From NCBI GenBank assembly GCA_025934735.1, contig JAICWP010000011.1:62001-126000 (forward strand): a stretch of 64,000 bases of DNA, read 5' to 3'. This DNA comes from Terriglobales bacterium (GTDB lineage Bacteria; Acidobacteriota; Terriglobia; Terriglobales; Acidobacteriaceae). Both the position numbers and the translations under genes were made by a program. The number at the start of each line of letters is the position of its first letter. The stretch's first letter is position 1. Positions 41,816 to 51,351 of this stretch are shown here, piece by piece. Under the pieces are notes generated by a model, which worked only from the letters and a program-made list of their open reading frames with translations, did not search any database and was not told the DNA's origin.

Positions 41816-42754
41816 TTACTGCGGTTTCGTCGTCGGCGGCTGTTGTGCAGGCGGAGCCGGCTGGGCCTGAGGCTGATTGGGTGGCTGCTGCTGGCCCTGA
41901 GGCTGATTGGGCGGCGGCTGCTGGCCTTGCTGCGCTCCCGGCTGTCCTTGCCCGGGCAGTTCCTGGCCCTGGTAGGTGATTTTCACCTTGGAGCCAAAGC
42001 GCTTGTAGTCCTCATACTTCACAATTTCGCGGATGTGCACGTCGCCCATGCTGAAGTGCAGCACGTCATCCGCCCGGGTATAGACCGGGAACCAGTAGAC
42101 GTTATCAATCTGCTGCCGCCACGTGGTGAATTTTGGGAACAGGTTTTCCTGATTCTTTTTGCGGATGTCGGGCACGCTCTTGCCATAAGTCTTCACGATC
42201 TGCAGGTCGTGATCGTCCACCCAGATGCGGCCCTGAAAGTAGCGCTTGTTCTTTTCGATTTTTTTGGGCGCGATGTCGAAAGCGTAACAGTGCAGTTCGT
42301 CTTCCTGCTGCGTGCCTTTGTAAAGAATGTCGTATTCCGGAATCTCTGCCGTGGTCAGCACGAAGGGCATCAAGTGGCGGATGTCGTTCAGGTCCTGCTC
42401 GGTCATGGAGATGCCGCCGTTCTCCAGCGTGGACTGGGGCGCGAACTTTACCTGCTCGATGCGATTGCCGTTGTTGTCAAACAGGACGTCAAACACTTCC
42501 TGGTACTCGCCCGTGATGGTGTCCCCGTCTACCGTCATGACCTGCACCGACTGGCGATAGGTGTAGCTGTCGCGGGCCTCCTGGAACATTTTTTCCTTGG
42601 CCGCGAAGCGCTGGATGATCTGGTCCACGGTAATGTTCTGGGGCTGCGCCGGGTTCAACGGCCCTTCGCCACGCTGGGCTAGCGCGGGCAGGGCGGCAAG
42701 CGCAAAAATGGCGACAACCGACAGGACACGGGAGGAGAAGAAACGGAGGCTCAT
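41816..42754 (-). CDS. Secreted hypothetical protein with Pro/Gln-rich repeat tail
   Basis: A 312-residue protein with a signal peptide (residues 1-26, ending ALAQR). The body (about residues 40-265) resembles LolA-like outer-membrane lipoprotein sensors: QIIQRFAAKEKMFQEARDSY, YFQGRIWVDDHDLQIVKTYG. The last 45 residues are a P/Q/G-rich tail encoded by two copies of a DNA repeat (CCTGAGGCTGATTGGG near 41867 and 41900). Function unknown; a periplasmic lipid- or protein-carrier role is possible. Confidence 0.7.
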   Translation of the reverse strand: MSLRFFSSRVLSVVAIFALAALPALAQRGEGPLNPAQPQNITVDQIIQRFAAKEKMFQEARDSYTYRQSVQVMTVDGDTITGEYQEVFDVLFDNNGNRIEQVKFAPQSTLENGGISMTEQDLNDIRHLMPFVLTTAEIPEYDILYKGTQQEDELHCYAFDIAPKKIEKNKRYFQGRIWVDDHDLQIVKTYGKSVPDIRKKNQENLFPKFTTWRQQIDNVYWFPVYTRADDVLHFSMGDVHIREIVKYEDYKRFGSKVKITYQGQELPGQGQPGAQQGQQPPPNQPQGQQQPPNQPQAQPAPPAQQPPTTKPQ

Positions 42755-42856
42755 AACCCTTCAATTCTACGGGAATTTACCCATTTAGATGCGGGCTGCG
42801 GGCCAGAGGTGGCGGATTTTCTAGGCTGTGTACAGCGAGGGACGGGGCTGTGGGGA

Positions 42857-42926
42857 TTGGCTGTTGGCTCTTGGCTATAGCCAAAGGCCAAAAGCTAAAG
42901 GCCAAAGCCGAAAGCCACAAGCTGAA
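42857..42926. repeat. Heptad array with internal orientation switch
   Basis: Ten consecutive 7-bp units. The first three read TTGGCTN and the remaining seven read as their reverse complement type (TAGCCAA, AGGCCAA, AAGCTAA and so on). The switch at 42877/42878 is a local palindrome TTGGCTA|TAGCCAA. Confidence 0.8.
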
Positions 42927-42974
42927 TGCTTGCTGAGACTGATACCTGTGACCTGCCAGCTATAATGTCCCGCC

Positions 42975-43826
42975 ATGCGCCGCGCTACTGTCCTTGCCAT
43001 TGCCCTGCTCCTCTCCTGTCTCGCCCGGGCGCAAGCCAACCCGACCGTTACCACGGTTCCCTTTGACAGCCAGGCTCTGCACCAGCGCGCGCCTTTTAAC
43101 GTGCTCCTGCCGGCGGGCTACGAGAACAGCATTCGCCGCTATCCCGTGCTCTACCTGCTGCACGGCATCGGAGACCACTACGACGCCTGGGTCAAGAACA
43201 CCAACCTGGTGGAGTACGCCCGGCCTTACCCGCTGATCATCGTTATGCCGGAAGGCGACAAGGCCTGGTACGTCAATGGCACTGGCCCCAACAGCCGCTG
43301 GGAAGACTACATCATGAAGGAAGTGATGCCCTACGTGGACAGCCACTACCGCACCCTGCAGCAGCAGCACAGGGAGGCTACGGCCGGGCTCTCCATGGGC
43401 GGTTACGGTGCGCTCATGCTGGGGCTGAAGCATCGCGACCTGTTCTCTTTTGCCGCCTCCATGAGCGGAGCGCTGGCAGTGACCGACTGGACGCCGGAAA
43501 ACATGGGCTCCGACTTTCCTGACTGGATTCGCCAGTCCGTAGTGGCGGCCTTCGGGCCGGCGGGCTCGCCGCAGCGCAAGGAATACGATCTGAAGCAGTT
43601 CATCAATGCGCCGGTGGCGGAACTGCCGTTCATTTATTTGGATTGTGGCACCGAAGACCACCTGCTGGTGCAGAGCCGCAACTTTTCCCAGCTCCTTGAG
43701 GACAAGAAGATTCCTCACGATTACCGCGAACAACCCGGGATTCATGACTGGCCGGTGTGGGACCAGCAGATCCAGGAAGTGCTGAAGGTACTGTGGGAGC
43801 GGTGGGGGCTCAAAAGCGGCAGTTAG
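42975..43826 (+). CDS. Secreted esterase (esterase D / tributyrin esterase-like)
   Basis: A 283-residue alpha/beta hydrolase with a signal peptide (residues 1-21, ending ARAQA). The nucleophile elbow is AGLSMGGYGA, the oxyanion region YLLHGIGDHYDAW, and the acid/His part YLDCGTEDH and QPGIHDWPVWDQQ. Similar to esterase D/S-formylglutathione hydrolase and feruloyl-esterase-like enzymes of plant-polymer degraders. The last residues LKSGS and the stop are provided by a heptad array. Confidence 0.87.
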   Translation: MRRATVLAIALLLSCLARAQANPTVTTVPFDSQALHQRAPFNVLLPAGYENSIRRYPVLYLLHGIGDHYDAWVKNTNLVEYARPYPLIIVMPEGDKAWYVNGTGPNSRWEDYIMKEVMPYVDSHYRTLQQQHREATAGLSMGGYGALMLGLKHRDLFSFAASMSGALAVTDWTPENMGSDFPDWIRQSVVAAFGPAGSPQRKEYDLKQFINAPVAELPFIYLDCGTEDHLLVQSRNFSQLLEDKKIPHDYREQPGIHDWPVWDQQIQEVLKVLWERWGLKSGS

Positions 43827-43870
43827 CAGCAGGAAAGTCGGAAGCACTCAGCTGTCAGCATTCAGCCGAC
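43820..43870 (+). repeat. Heptad array at the esterase stop codon
   Basis: Seven-bp units from 43821 (AGTTAGC, AGCAGGA, AAGTCGG, AAGCACT, CAGCTGT, CAGCATT) overlap the TAG stop at 43824-43826. Confidence 0.65.
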
Positions 43871-43874
43871 CTAT

Positions 43875-43945
43875 CCTTGTTTGTCGTCCTGAGCTTCGTG
43901 CGACCGAGCCTTGGTGGGGAGCGCAGCGAAGGACCTGCTTTTAGC
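43875..43945. repeat. Intergenic repeat of the 'GTCNTCCTGAGC' type
   Basis: GTCGTCCTGAGC near 43884-43895 and the complementary GAAGGACCTGCTTTT near 43928-43942 flank a short spacer. Related to the element upstream of priA. Confidence 0.4.
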
Positions 43946-43963
43946 TACGCAACGGGATCGAGT

Positions 43964-44290
43964 TTAGTTTTTCCCCCAAAAGACAGTGGGAGCCATACCT
44001 TCATCCAAAACCTTGGTGGTATGCGTCGCGTCCAGTGTGATCGTCAGAATCGACATGCGGGCACCCATTCGCATCAGAATTTTGCTATCAAAGATCCGGC
44101 CTCCGAAGACAACGAGGTGCTTCTCGTCAGGTGAGAGCACCGGGAAGAAAAAATCAGAATCGTCCGAATAAATCAATCTTTGGAGCTTACTGCCATCCGG
44201 ATTCGCACTGTAGATAGCATAACGCCCGTCGCGATTCGAGCTAAAGATTATCCTGCTTCCGTCGGGTGACCACCGGGGACGGCGGGGCTT
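43964..44290 (-). pseudogene. TolB-like (PD40 beta-propeller) gene fragment
   Basis: On the minus strand the sequence RWSPDGSRIIFSSNRDGRYA onward to VLSPDEKHLVVFGG is a typical PD40 repeat. The open frame starts at 44380, but residues before about 44290 look like intergenic repeat. The rest of the gene is missing, so this is a remnant of a longer protein. It shares the SPDG motif with the S9 peptidase downstream, but is on the opposite strand. Confidence 0.6.
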
Positions 44291-44321
44291 GGAGGTATGC
44301 CCTGATACAAAGCATCCGTCT

Positions 44322-44362
44322 GCGGGCTGAAGGCTGAATGCTGAGTGCGAACGCTGCCCACT
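44322..44362. repeat. Heptad array upstream of the S9 peptidase
   Basis: GGCTGAA/GGCTGAA/TGCTGAG/TGCGAAC units near 44326-44353. Confidence 0.55.
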
Positions 44363-44449
44363 CATCGCGGGCCACCCCACCCGTGACCTTCCTCACAGCC
44401 GCTCCGCAGCCCAATCCGCTACACTTGTCTGCTTTTCTGAGGAGATGCC

Positions 44450-46555
44450 ATGGGCCGTCGCAGACTGGTTGCTGTTTTCTTTTTAAGCGCTTTGTGTCTG
44501 GCCCAGGCCAAGCGCCCGTTCACCTTTGAGGACATGATGGCGCTGCAGCGTGTGGGCGAGCCGCAGGTGTCGCCGGATGGCCGCTGGGTCGCGTTCAGCG
44601 CTGTTAAGGTGGACCTGAAAGCCAACACGCGCACGCCGCATCTATGGGTGGTGCCGCTGGCTGGCGGCGAGGCGCGGCAGCTAACGTCGGGCATCTCCGG
44701 CGAGGACCGCCCGCGCTGGTCGCCCGATGGCAAGCAGCTCGCCTACATCTCTTCCCAGGACGGTGGCTCGCAGGTCTGGGTGGCAGACTTCGACGGCACC
44801 GCCGGGACGCTCACCGGCGATGCGCGCCGCATTACCTCCATTTCTACCGAAGCCGATGGCGAGCTGTGGTCGCCCGACGGGCAGAACATCCTGTTCGTCT
44901 CCTCGGTTTATCCCGATTGCAAGGACGATGCCTGCAACAAGGCGCGCGCCGAAGAAAAAGCCATGTCGAAGGTGAAGGCCAGCATCTTCACCCGCCTGTT
45001 CTATCGTCATTGGTCGGGCTACACCGGAGACAAGCGCAGCCACTTGTCTGTGATACCCGCGACCGGCGGCGTGGCCCGCGACCTCACGCCCGGCGACCAC
45101 GATGTGCCGCCGTTTCAGTTGGGCGGCAACGATCTGTACGCCTTCTCGCCCGACGGCAAGGAAGTGGCGTTCACCAGCAACATCAGCGAAGTCGAGGCCA
45201 CCAGCACCAATAACGACCTGTTCGTGGTTCCGGTAACCGGCGGCACGCCAAAAAAAATTACCGACAACCCGGCCAGCGATTCCACCCCGCGCTACTCGCC
45301 CGACGGCAAGTACATCGCCTACCTGGCGCAGGTTCGGCCGGGCTACGAAAGCGACCGCTTCCGCCTGATGCTTTATGACCGCGCCACCGGCCAGCGCAAG
45401 AGCCTGACGGAGAATTTCGATCGCTGGGTGGGCGGCTTCGTGTGGGCGCCGGATTCCTCTCGTATCTACTTCGTGGCGGAAGACAAAGGCGAACAGCCTA
45501 TTCACGTGGTGTCGCTAGCTGGTGAAGATGTAAACGAGCTGGAACGGCACACCAATGACGACCTGACGGTGACTCCGAATGGCAACACCCTGCTTTTCAC
45601 TCGTATGTCGGTGCGCGCGCCGAGCGAGATTTACACCGCAACCTTTGATCCGCGGGCGTATTGCCGGACCGGCTACATCGGGACTCCGCCCACGTTTCCT
45701 CCCAAGCCTCCGTGCCACACAACTGTCGAAAAGCTGACGCATGTCAATGACTCGGTGCTCTCTCACATCGAAATGCGGCCGCTGCAATCCTTCTGGTTTA
45801 CCGGCGCCGAGAAGACGCGCGTAGAGGGCTTTCTGCTCAAGCCGCCGAACTTTGATCCGCATAAGAAGTATCCGGTGAAATTCCTCATCCATGGCGGGCC
45901 GCAGGGCGCCTGGCATGATACCTGGAGTTATCGCTGGAATCCGGAACTGTTCGCTGCGGATGGATACGTGGTGGTGATGATCAATCCGCGCGGTTCCACC
46001 GGCTACGGCCAGAAATTTATAGATCAGATCAACGGCGACTGGGGCGGCCGCCCCTACGTGGACCTGATGCGCGGCATGGACTACGTGGAGCGCACCTATC
46101 CGTTCGTGGACAAGGACCGCGAGTGCGCCCTGGGCGCCAGCTATGGCGGCTACATGGTCAACTGGATTCTGGGCCACAGCACGCGCTTCAAATGCCTGGT
46201 GTCGCACGACGGCATGTTCAACACCGAGTCCGCCTACGGCACCACCGAGGAGCTATGGTTTCCAGAGTGGGAGTTCAAAGGCACGCCCTGGACGAATCGC
46301 GCCATGTACCGGCGCTGGTCGCCGCACCTGTCCGCGGCCAGCTTCAAAACGCCCACGCTGGTGGTGCACGGGCAATTGGACTACCGCCTGGATGTTTCGG
46401 AGGGTTTGCAGCTTTTCACCACGCTGCAGCGCTTGGGCGTGCCCTCAAAAATGCTTTACTTCCCCGACGAGGGCCACTGGGTGCTGAAGCCGCAGAACAG
46501 CCAGCTCTGGTATAAGACCGTCAATCAGTGGGTAGATACCTGGGTGAAAAAGTAA
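44450..46555 (+). CDS. Secreted S9 family prolyl oligopeptidase-type peptidase
   Basis: A 701-residue protein with a signal peptide (residues 1-20, ending LAQA). The beta-propeller part carries SPDG repeats (for example QVSPDGRWVAF, RWSPDGKQLAY, RYSPDGKYIAY). The hydrolase domain has the Ser in ALGASYGGYMVNW, the Asp in VVHGQLDYRLDVSEG and the His in FPDEGHWVLKPQN. Probably an acylaminoacyl- or dipeptidyl-peptidase acting in the periplasm. ATG 44450 fits the signal peptide. Its 3' end overlaps the convergent gene by 35 bp. Confidence 0.92.
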   Translation: MGRRRLVAVFFLSALCLAQAKRPFTFEDMMALQRVGEPQVSPDGRWVAFSAVKVDLKANTRTPHLWVVPLAGGEARQLTSGISGEDRPRWSPDGKQLAYISSQDGGSQVWVADFDGTAGTLTGDARRITSISTEADGELWSPDGQNILFVSSVYPDCKDDACNKARAEEKAMSKVKASIFTRLFYRHWSGYTGDKRSHLSVIPATGGVARDLTPGDHDVPPFQLGGNDLYAFSPDGKEVAFTSNISEVEATSTNNDLFVVPVTGGTPKKITDNPASDSTPRYSPDGKYIAYLAQVRPGYESDRFRLMLYDRATGQRKSLTENFDRWVGGFVWAPDSSRIYFVAEDKGEQPIHVVSLAGEDVNELERHTNDDLTVTPNGNTLLFTRMSVRAPSEIYTATFDPRAYCRTGYIGTPPTFPPKPPCHTTVEKLTHVNDSVLSHIEMRPLQSFWFTGAEKTRVEGFLLKPPNFDPHKKYPVKFLIHGGPQGAWHDTWSYRWNPELFAADGYVVVMINPRGSTGYGQKFIDQINGDWGGRPYVDLMRGMDYVERTYPFVDKDRECALGASYGGYMVNWILGHSTRFKCLVSHDGMFNTESAYGTTEELWFPEWEFKGTPWTNRAMYRRWSPHLSAASFKTPTLVVHGQLDYRLDVSEGLQLFTTLQRLGVPSKMLYFPDEGHWVLKPQNSQLWYKTVNQWVDTWVKK

Positions 46556-48175
46556 GGCGGCTCGGGCGCAGTGGGTAAGTGGCGAAGCTCCTGTCAGCCG
46601 TGCTGGTCGCAACCCAACCGGCCGGCGCCCACAGCCTCTGCAACTCGAATTGCAGCGGCAAGCCGGTTCCTGCCCAGGCAATCACCTTCACCACTACCGC
46701 GCCGAAGCTGGCCGCGGCTGACGGGGTTAACGTGACCATGCCCTCGCTGCCGGAATAAACCGTGGCCAGCGTGGAACCGAGCACCACCGGGGGCGGAGGC
46801 GGCGGCAGGTTCAGCCCGTTCACAACCGGCGGCGCCTGCCAGCGAAACACCGCGCTCAGCACCGTCACCGGCGCCATCTGCACTGCGACCAGCGATGCCG
46901 ATTCCACCACCCGCAACCGCACCGGCGAAAAGTTCTGGGCGGTGTTGATGGTCTGCTGATCGCCCGCCAGGTATTGCAGCCGCAGCGCGCTCGCGGGAAC
47001 TACATAAATATAAAAGTTACTGCATGGGCTGGCGTTGGGCATCACGCAGGCGCTGGCGTTAACTCCCGCGGCCAACGAACTCACCGTCAAACTGGTGGTG
47101 GCATATCCCTGAGCATCGGTTACTCCGGTTGCGGAACTCAGGCTCGCAGTGCCCTGGGTCACGCTGTAGCGCACCGAGCGGTTAGCAACCGGCTGACCGT
47201 TGGCCAGCACGCGGGCGGTCAGAGGAAGGCTGCCGCTGCCGCCCTGGGCAACCCACATGGACTGCGAGATCGCCGAGATGGCGAGTATTGGCGAAGTTGC
47301 TGTCACGCTGGTGCTGACGGAAGCCGATGCGGAAATCGCCGCCGTGACCGTGAAGGTGCCCGCCGCCATCGGCATCATGGATGACGAAGCTTCCCCCTGT
47401 TCGTCCGTGATTAGACTGCAGCTGCTGCTGCCACAGCGCGAAAAGACTACCCCGCCGGAGCTCGAGCTGAAGCTCACCTTCGCGCCTGGCACCGGGGCAA
47501 TCCCGTCGGCCTGCAGCACTCTGACACGAATCGGATTGGGCGCTTCACCGCCCGCGGGAGTCGCCGGATTGGCGCCGCCCTGCAACAGCGCAATCTGGTC
47601 GCCCGTCGTCGCGCCGTAGGTCAAGGCATTCACCATGCTGCTGGTGGCGCCATCCGCCGCCTTTAGATCCAGGTTGTAAGTGCCATCCGGAACGCTGGGC
47701 GCAGCCAGCACAATGCGGTCGGCCAGGGCGGCAATCACTGTCGCGGTCTTGCCATTGATTTTGGCGGTGGTGGAGGCGTCCAATCCGATGCCGCGCCCGG
47801 TCAGAGCCGCCCCCGATTGTACGGACACGCGTTGCGGCGCAACCGAATCGCCATAAAACACCCGCGCCCGGTAACGGAAATCGGGCCGGCCATCCCCACG
47901 AAAATCAGCGATCCCCAGCTTGAAGTTGCCGGCAGCCGGTAACAGCGCGTTCAGCAACGTGGTCCCCGCCTCTGCGCTGTTGAAATAGAAGGCGCTGGCC
48001 AGGGGTGGAGAGCCGAGCGCCGCGGCTGCATCCCAGAGGCCGATCACCGGCAGCGCCTTGTTCTGGGTGACTCTTCCGGCTTCGTTCAGAGCTGTGACTT
48101 TTACGGTCAGAGTGCGCTTTCCGCGCGCCGCCAGCGAGTAGAAGTCAACCTTGCCATAAGGTGAGAGCGAGCCCG
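46521..48175 (-). pseudogene. C-terminal part of a frameshifted secreted Ig-like (BIG/IPT) protein
   Basis: This frame continues the protein of 48145-49605 after a +1 shift near 48170. Upstream of its first ATG (48047) the frame stays open and protein-like: GFWAGSLSPYGKVDFYSLAA, then RGKRTLTVKVTALNEAGRV, which naturally follows the N-terminal part. It contains several bacterial Ig-like repeats (ILAISAISQSMWVAQGGSGS, GVTDAQGYATTSLTVSSLAA) and a Pro-rich stretch. The domains are for adhesion or surface display. Confidence 0.7.
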
Positions 48176-49605
48176 CCCAGAAGCCGCTCGCTGGCAGGCG
48201 GCGCTGGGTTGGCGAAGCTGCTGGCGCTCTGGTTTGCTGGAAGCGCGCTGCCCGCCATCACCAGGTCGCGCGTGAGCTCATCTCCCCGGCTGACGGTTAC
48301 AGTAATCGCCATGGCAATACCCGAGGGCGTTACCTGGCTGCTGCGATAAGGTCCCACCGAGCTGGGTTCGGAGCACAACGGATGCACCGCTTCAGCGGTG
48401 ATCTGATATTGCGCGGTCGGGGCGTCGTCAGGAAATTCCAGCCCGGCCAGATCGAAGTAGCCTTCCAGAGCTGGATCGCCCGCGCCAAATTTGTCGTACC
48501 GTTCGCCGCTGGCATCATTGAACCCGGTCGCAGGATTGCCGGCATTGCCGCGAAAGAGGAAACCGGAAACCGATGTCATGGTGTGGCGATGGGAAGGCAG
48601 GCCGGTGCCGGGATCGATCCAGCGCGCCACCACTTTCACGCCCTGCATGGGCTGCGCCGCCAGCCCTGTGCGTCCCCGGAAATAAATGCTGCCGTGAATC
48701 CGTGCGGTGCTGTCGTGGAAAATCTGCTTGCCGGAAAAATTCGCCTGGTTCACGCTGGTCACCGGGTACAGCCGGGAAATAGCAGCGCGATCATCCATCT
48801 TCAACTGTTCGGCCGCCGTGAAGCACACGGATGACGCCGCGCATACCGGCTCCAGGGCGTGCATCACTGGATAACCAAGATAATCATCGCCGCTGGGCGA
48901 GGGCTGGCTCGTAAACACATTGCTGTTCAGATCAACCCAGTCCAGGCCCAGCACTCTGCCCAGGACGCGGATCAGGTGATACCTCAGGTCGGGTAACGCG
49001 GCGGAGGTCTGCGCGCAGTTGCCGTTCAGCACCACCAGCGCATGGCTCAGGTGAGCATCCGCGGTGTAGTTGTCCGGACCACCGTACACGGCGTTGCTGG
49101 AGCACATATCGGCGCCGCCCGCACCCTGCCCTAACAGCGCGTCGGTTACCTTGCCGTCTGCGTCATACACGATGGCAATCGGCTTGGCCAGCGCGTCAGG
49201 CTGGGTATCAGCCGGCATGTTGATCTGGCCGTTACCGACGACAGCAACGTTGCCGCCATTCACATCCTCATCGAGCTGGCCCGCCCGGGTAGCGCTCACG
49301 GCGGCGGTGGGGACGGAAGTCCAGCGCAGGAATGCGTCCGCCACAAAGGAATTGGCCTCTGCTTGCGTTAGTGCCGGGCTTAAATCTCCCTGGTCGGTGT
49401 AGTAGAGCACAGCGCCCTGCGACCAGGTGAGTGCCGTGCCCGCTGTACCGGGATTAAAACCGCTGACTCCGGCTACCTTCAATGGGCCGCCCGCATGCAG
49501 CCATCCGGCGCACAGGAACAGCCCGGCAAGCAGTGTCGGGTAAAAACTGGCAATTCTGCGCAGCCTGTAAGCAAAATACCTATCGTTGTGGGCTTCGCCT
49601 TTCAT
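48145..49605 (-). CDS. N-terminal part of the frameshifted secreted protein (matrixin-like region)
   Basis: A 486-residue frame with a signal peptide (about residues 17-38, FYPTLLAGLFLCAGWLHA). The middle has YHLIRVLGRVLGLDWVDLNSN, which aligns with the HExxHxxGxxH region of matrixin-type proteases but lacks the catalytic Glu and His. The frame ends early at ...ALTLWQG, where the other frame takes over. Together the two halves encode one protein of roughly 1000 residues. It starts with a 4-bp overlap (ATGA) of the upstream gene's stop. Either a sequencing error, a recent mutation or a rare frameshift. Confidence 0.7.
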   Translation of the reverse strand: MKGEAHNDRYFAYRLRRIASFYPTLLAGLFLCAGWLHAGGPLKVAGVSGFNPGTAGTALTWSQGAVLYYTDQGDLSPALTQAEANSFVADAFLRWTSVPTAAVSATRAGQLDEDVNGGNVAVVGNGQINMPADTQPDALAKPIAIVYDADGKVTDALLGQGAGGADMCSSNAVYGGPDNYTADAHLSHALVVLNGNCAQTSAALPDLRYHLIRVLGRVLGLDWVDLNSNVFTSQPSPSGDDYLGYPVMHALEPVCAASSVCFTAAEQLKMDDRAAISRLYPVTSVNQANFSGKQIFHDSTARIHGSIYFRGRTGLAAQPMQGVKVVARWIDPGTGLPSHRHTMTSVSGFLFRGNAGNPATGFNDASGERYDKFGAGDPALEGYFDLAGLEFPDDAPTAQYQITAEAVHPLCSEPSSVGPYRSSQVTPSGIAMAITVTVSRGDELTRDLVMAGSALPANQSASSFANPAPPASERLLGGLALTLWQG

Positions 49606-50141
49606 TCGTCACCAGCTCGCTGTATGCGGCCGACGAAGTCCCGGTAGCGGTACTTCGCAGGAAATCGGGGGCGCATCCGGCGATGGTCCTGCTGGTTCAT
49701 CAGAATGTGCTGTTGGTCGTCTCGTAAGACGATATTTCCGCTGGCGTCCAAGTCAAACTGGCCCAGCCGGCCGCCTACTACGCTGGTCAGTCCGGTGCGG
49801 CTGCGGGGATACAGGAACAGCAAGAGGCGCTGCCCGGGACGGTACTGCGGGCCGTTATCCCACGCGCCTGCCCATTGAGTCAGGGTGAAGGTTTGGCCCC
49901 GGCGCACGCCGCGCAGGGCCTGGTCCACGCGGAGACTGATTCGCATCACCGATACCCGGTCCGGCTGTGGCGCCGGGCGCTCCACGCGCAGCACGCGGCC
50001 CGCGAAGATAAATCCTGCTTTGCGGCTGAGCTGGGTCAGACTGAGGGGAGCGGGGCCGGCGGCGTAGGTCAGAGGACAACATCCCAATCCCACGGCCAGC
50101 AGAGCCACCCGGAATGCGCGGAGGTGCAATCTGGGGCTCAC
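49602..50141 (-). CDS. Secreted hypothetical protein
   Basis: A 179-residue protein with a signal peptide (about residues 1-28). It contains SRKAGFIFAGRVLRVERPAP and a PGQRLLLFLYPRS segment. No family recognised. GTG start at 50141. Its stop overlaps the start of the secreted Ig-like gene by 4 bp, so the two are translationally coupled and may act together at the cell surface. Confidence 0.65.
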   Translation of the reverse strand: MSPRLHLRAFRVALLAVGLGCCPLTYAAGPAPLSLTQLSRKAGFIFAGRVLRVERPAPQPDRVSVMRISLRVDQALRGVRRGQTFTLTQWAGAWDNGPQYRPGQRLLLFLYPRSRTGLTSVVGGRLGQFDLDASGNIVLRDDQQHILMNQQDHRRMRPRFPAKYRYRDFVGRIQRAGDE

Positions 50142-50275
50142 AACAAACCTGAGAGAAGCTTTTGTTTCCTCAACTCAAGCCTAATCCTCTGGGGCCATCG
50201 CGAAGCACTTTTCGGTGATTTATCTGCAGACCGGCTTCCCGAACCGGGAACGCCTCTGAGATCGCTGACAGCAGG

Positions 50276-51184
50276 CTAGGAAGTGCGGGAATTATGTCCA
50301 AACGCAGAAACGTAGGCGCCCGCCAGCAGCAGCAAGCCCATGAGAAAGGCCCAGATCATCAGGGTAACGGAGATGGAAAAGGGCCCATACGCCTCCTGGA
50401 AATTGAGCCTTGGCAGGGCCAGGATGTAGCCGTATTTCAGCACTTCAGAAACCAGGCCGGTGATGACCGCCGCCGGCAGCACCGCCTGCACCGGCACCCG
50501 GCCGTTGGGCAGCACCCAGTAGATCAGGAAGAAAATGGCGATGCTGGCGGCGATGGCAAAAGTTTTCATCACCAGGAAGGCGGCGCCGCGGAACACGAAA
50601 TTGCCGCTGTGTCCGAGGAACATGAATTGCAGCAGTTGCTGGTTGCCGGCGGTCAGAAACACAGAAAACAATGCCAAGCAACCGCAAGCAAACGCAAGTC
50701 CCAGCGAAATCAGCTGGTTGCCGAGATAAGAGCGATTCTTGGGAAATCCCCACACGCGGTTGAGCGCGACTTCCAGGGGCACGAACACGCCGGTGGAGGT
50801 GATGAGCAGCATGACCAGTGAAAACAACTGCACGCGATGGCGAGCACCAACCAGGGCGTTGAGATTGCGGATGACGAATTCCTGGCCTGCGGGCAGGTAA
50901 TCGCGCAGCAATTGCAGGACAACGCCGTACATCAGGGTGGAGTGGAACACCCGCCGAATCAACGTCATCAGCAGGACCACGAAGGGGAAGAAGGAAAGGA
51001 TGGCGTTAGCGGCCACAGAGAATGCAAAAGTATGCACCTCGGTGCGCATCAGGTACCGCAGCGTGGGTAACAGGTGCCGCTTCCACGAAGACCGCGGTGC
51101 CGCGGCAGCTGAGTTCGCCAGGTCGCGGGCGCCGGGATCGCCAGCGAAGATAGCAACAACCGGCGGCTTGCCCGCTTCAGGCAC
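50276..51184 (-). CDS. YihY/BrkB family inner-membrane protein
   Basis: A 302-residue protein with about six transmembrane segments: AFSVAANAILSFFPFVVLLMT (first), then VLPAAVITGLVSEVLKYGYI near the end. The family was once called ribonuclease BN by mistake; its role is unknown and may involve transport or cell-envelope functions. GTG start at 51184. Confidence 0.85.
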   Translation of the reverse strand: MPEAGKPPVVAIFAGDPGARDLANSAAAAPRSSWKRHLLPTLRYLMRTEVHTFAFSVAANAILSFFPFVVLLMTLIRRVFHSTLMYGVVLQLLRDYLPAGQEFVIRNLNALVGARHRVQLFSLVMLLITSTGVFVPLEVALNRVWGFPKNRSYLGNQLISLGLAFACGCLALFSVFLTAGNQQLLQFMFLGHSGNFVFRGAAFLVMKTFAIAASIAIFFLIYWVLPNGRVPVQAVLPAAVITGLVSEVLKYGYILALPRLNFQEAYGPFSISVTLMIWAFLMGLLLLAGAYVSAFGHNSRTS

Positions 51185-51315
51185 GGCAAGATGGTACCAA
51201 AATAGGTCGCCATGCGAGTGGTTACGGCAGTTCAGGCCAAAGAACGCCAGGAAACGCCAAGCTTAAAATAACCTGAAAAAAACGTTTTAAATTGATCGGC
51301 AAGCGAGGAATTTGC

Positions 51316-51345
51316 TTTACAAAAGTGGGTGTTCCTGAATATTAT
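51316..51345 (+). promoter_or_regulatory. Promoter of the cold-shock gene
   Basis: TTTACA (51316-51321), an 18-bp spacer and TATTAT (51340-51345). Transcription would start near 51352, giving a leader of about 280 nt. Confidence 0.6.
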
Positions 51346-51351
51346 CTCCTG

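Noticed and set aside
44291-44380. N-terminal part of the PD40 fragment ORF
   Set aside because: This stretch translates a heptad array and intergenic DNA; only the later part is propeller-like.
48145-48180. Programmed ribosomal frameshift in the secreted Ig-like gene
   Set aside because: No slippery heptamer or downstream structure is visible at the junction; a mutation or sequence error is simpler.
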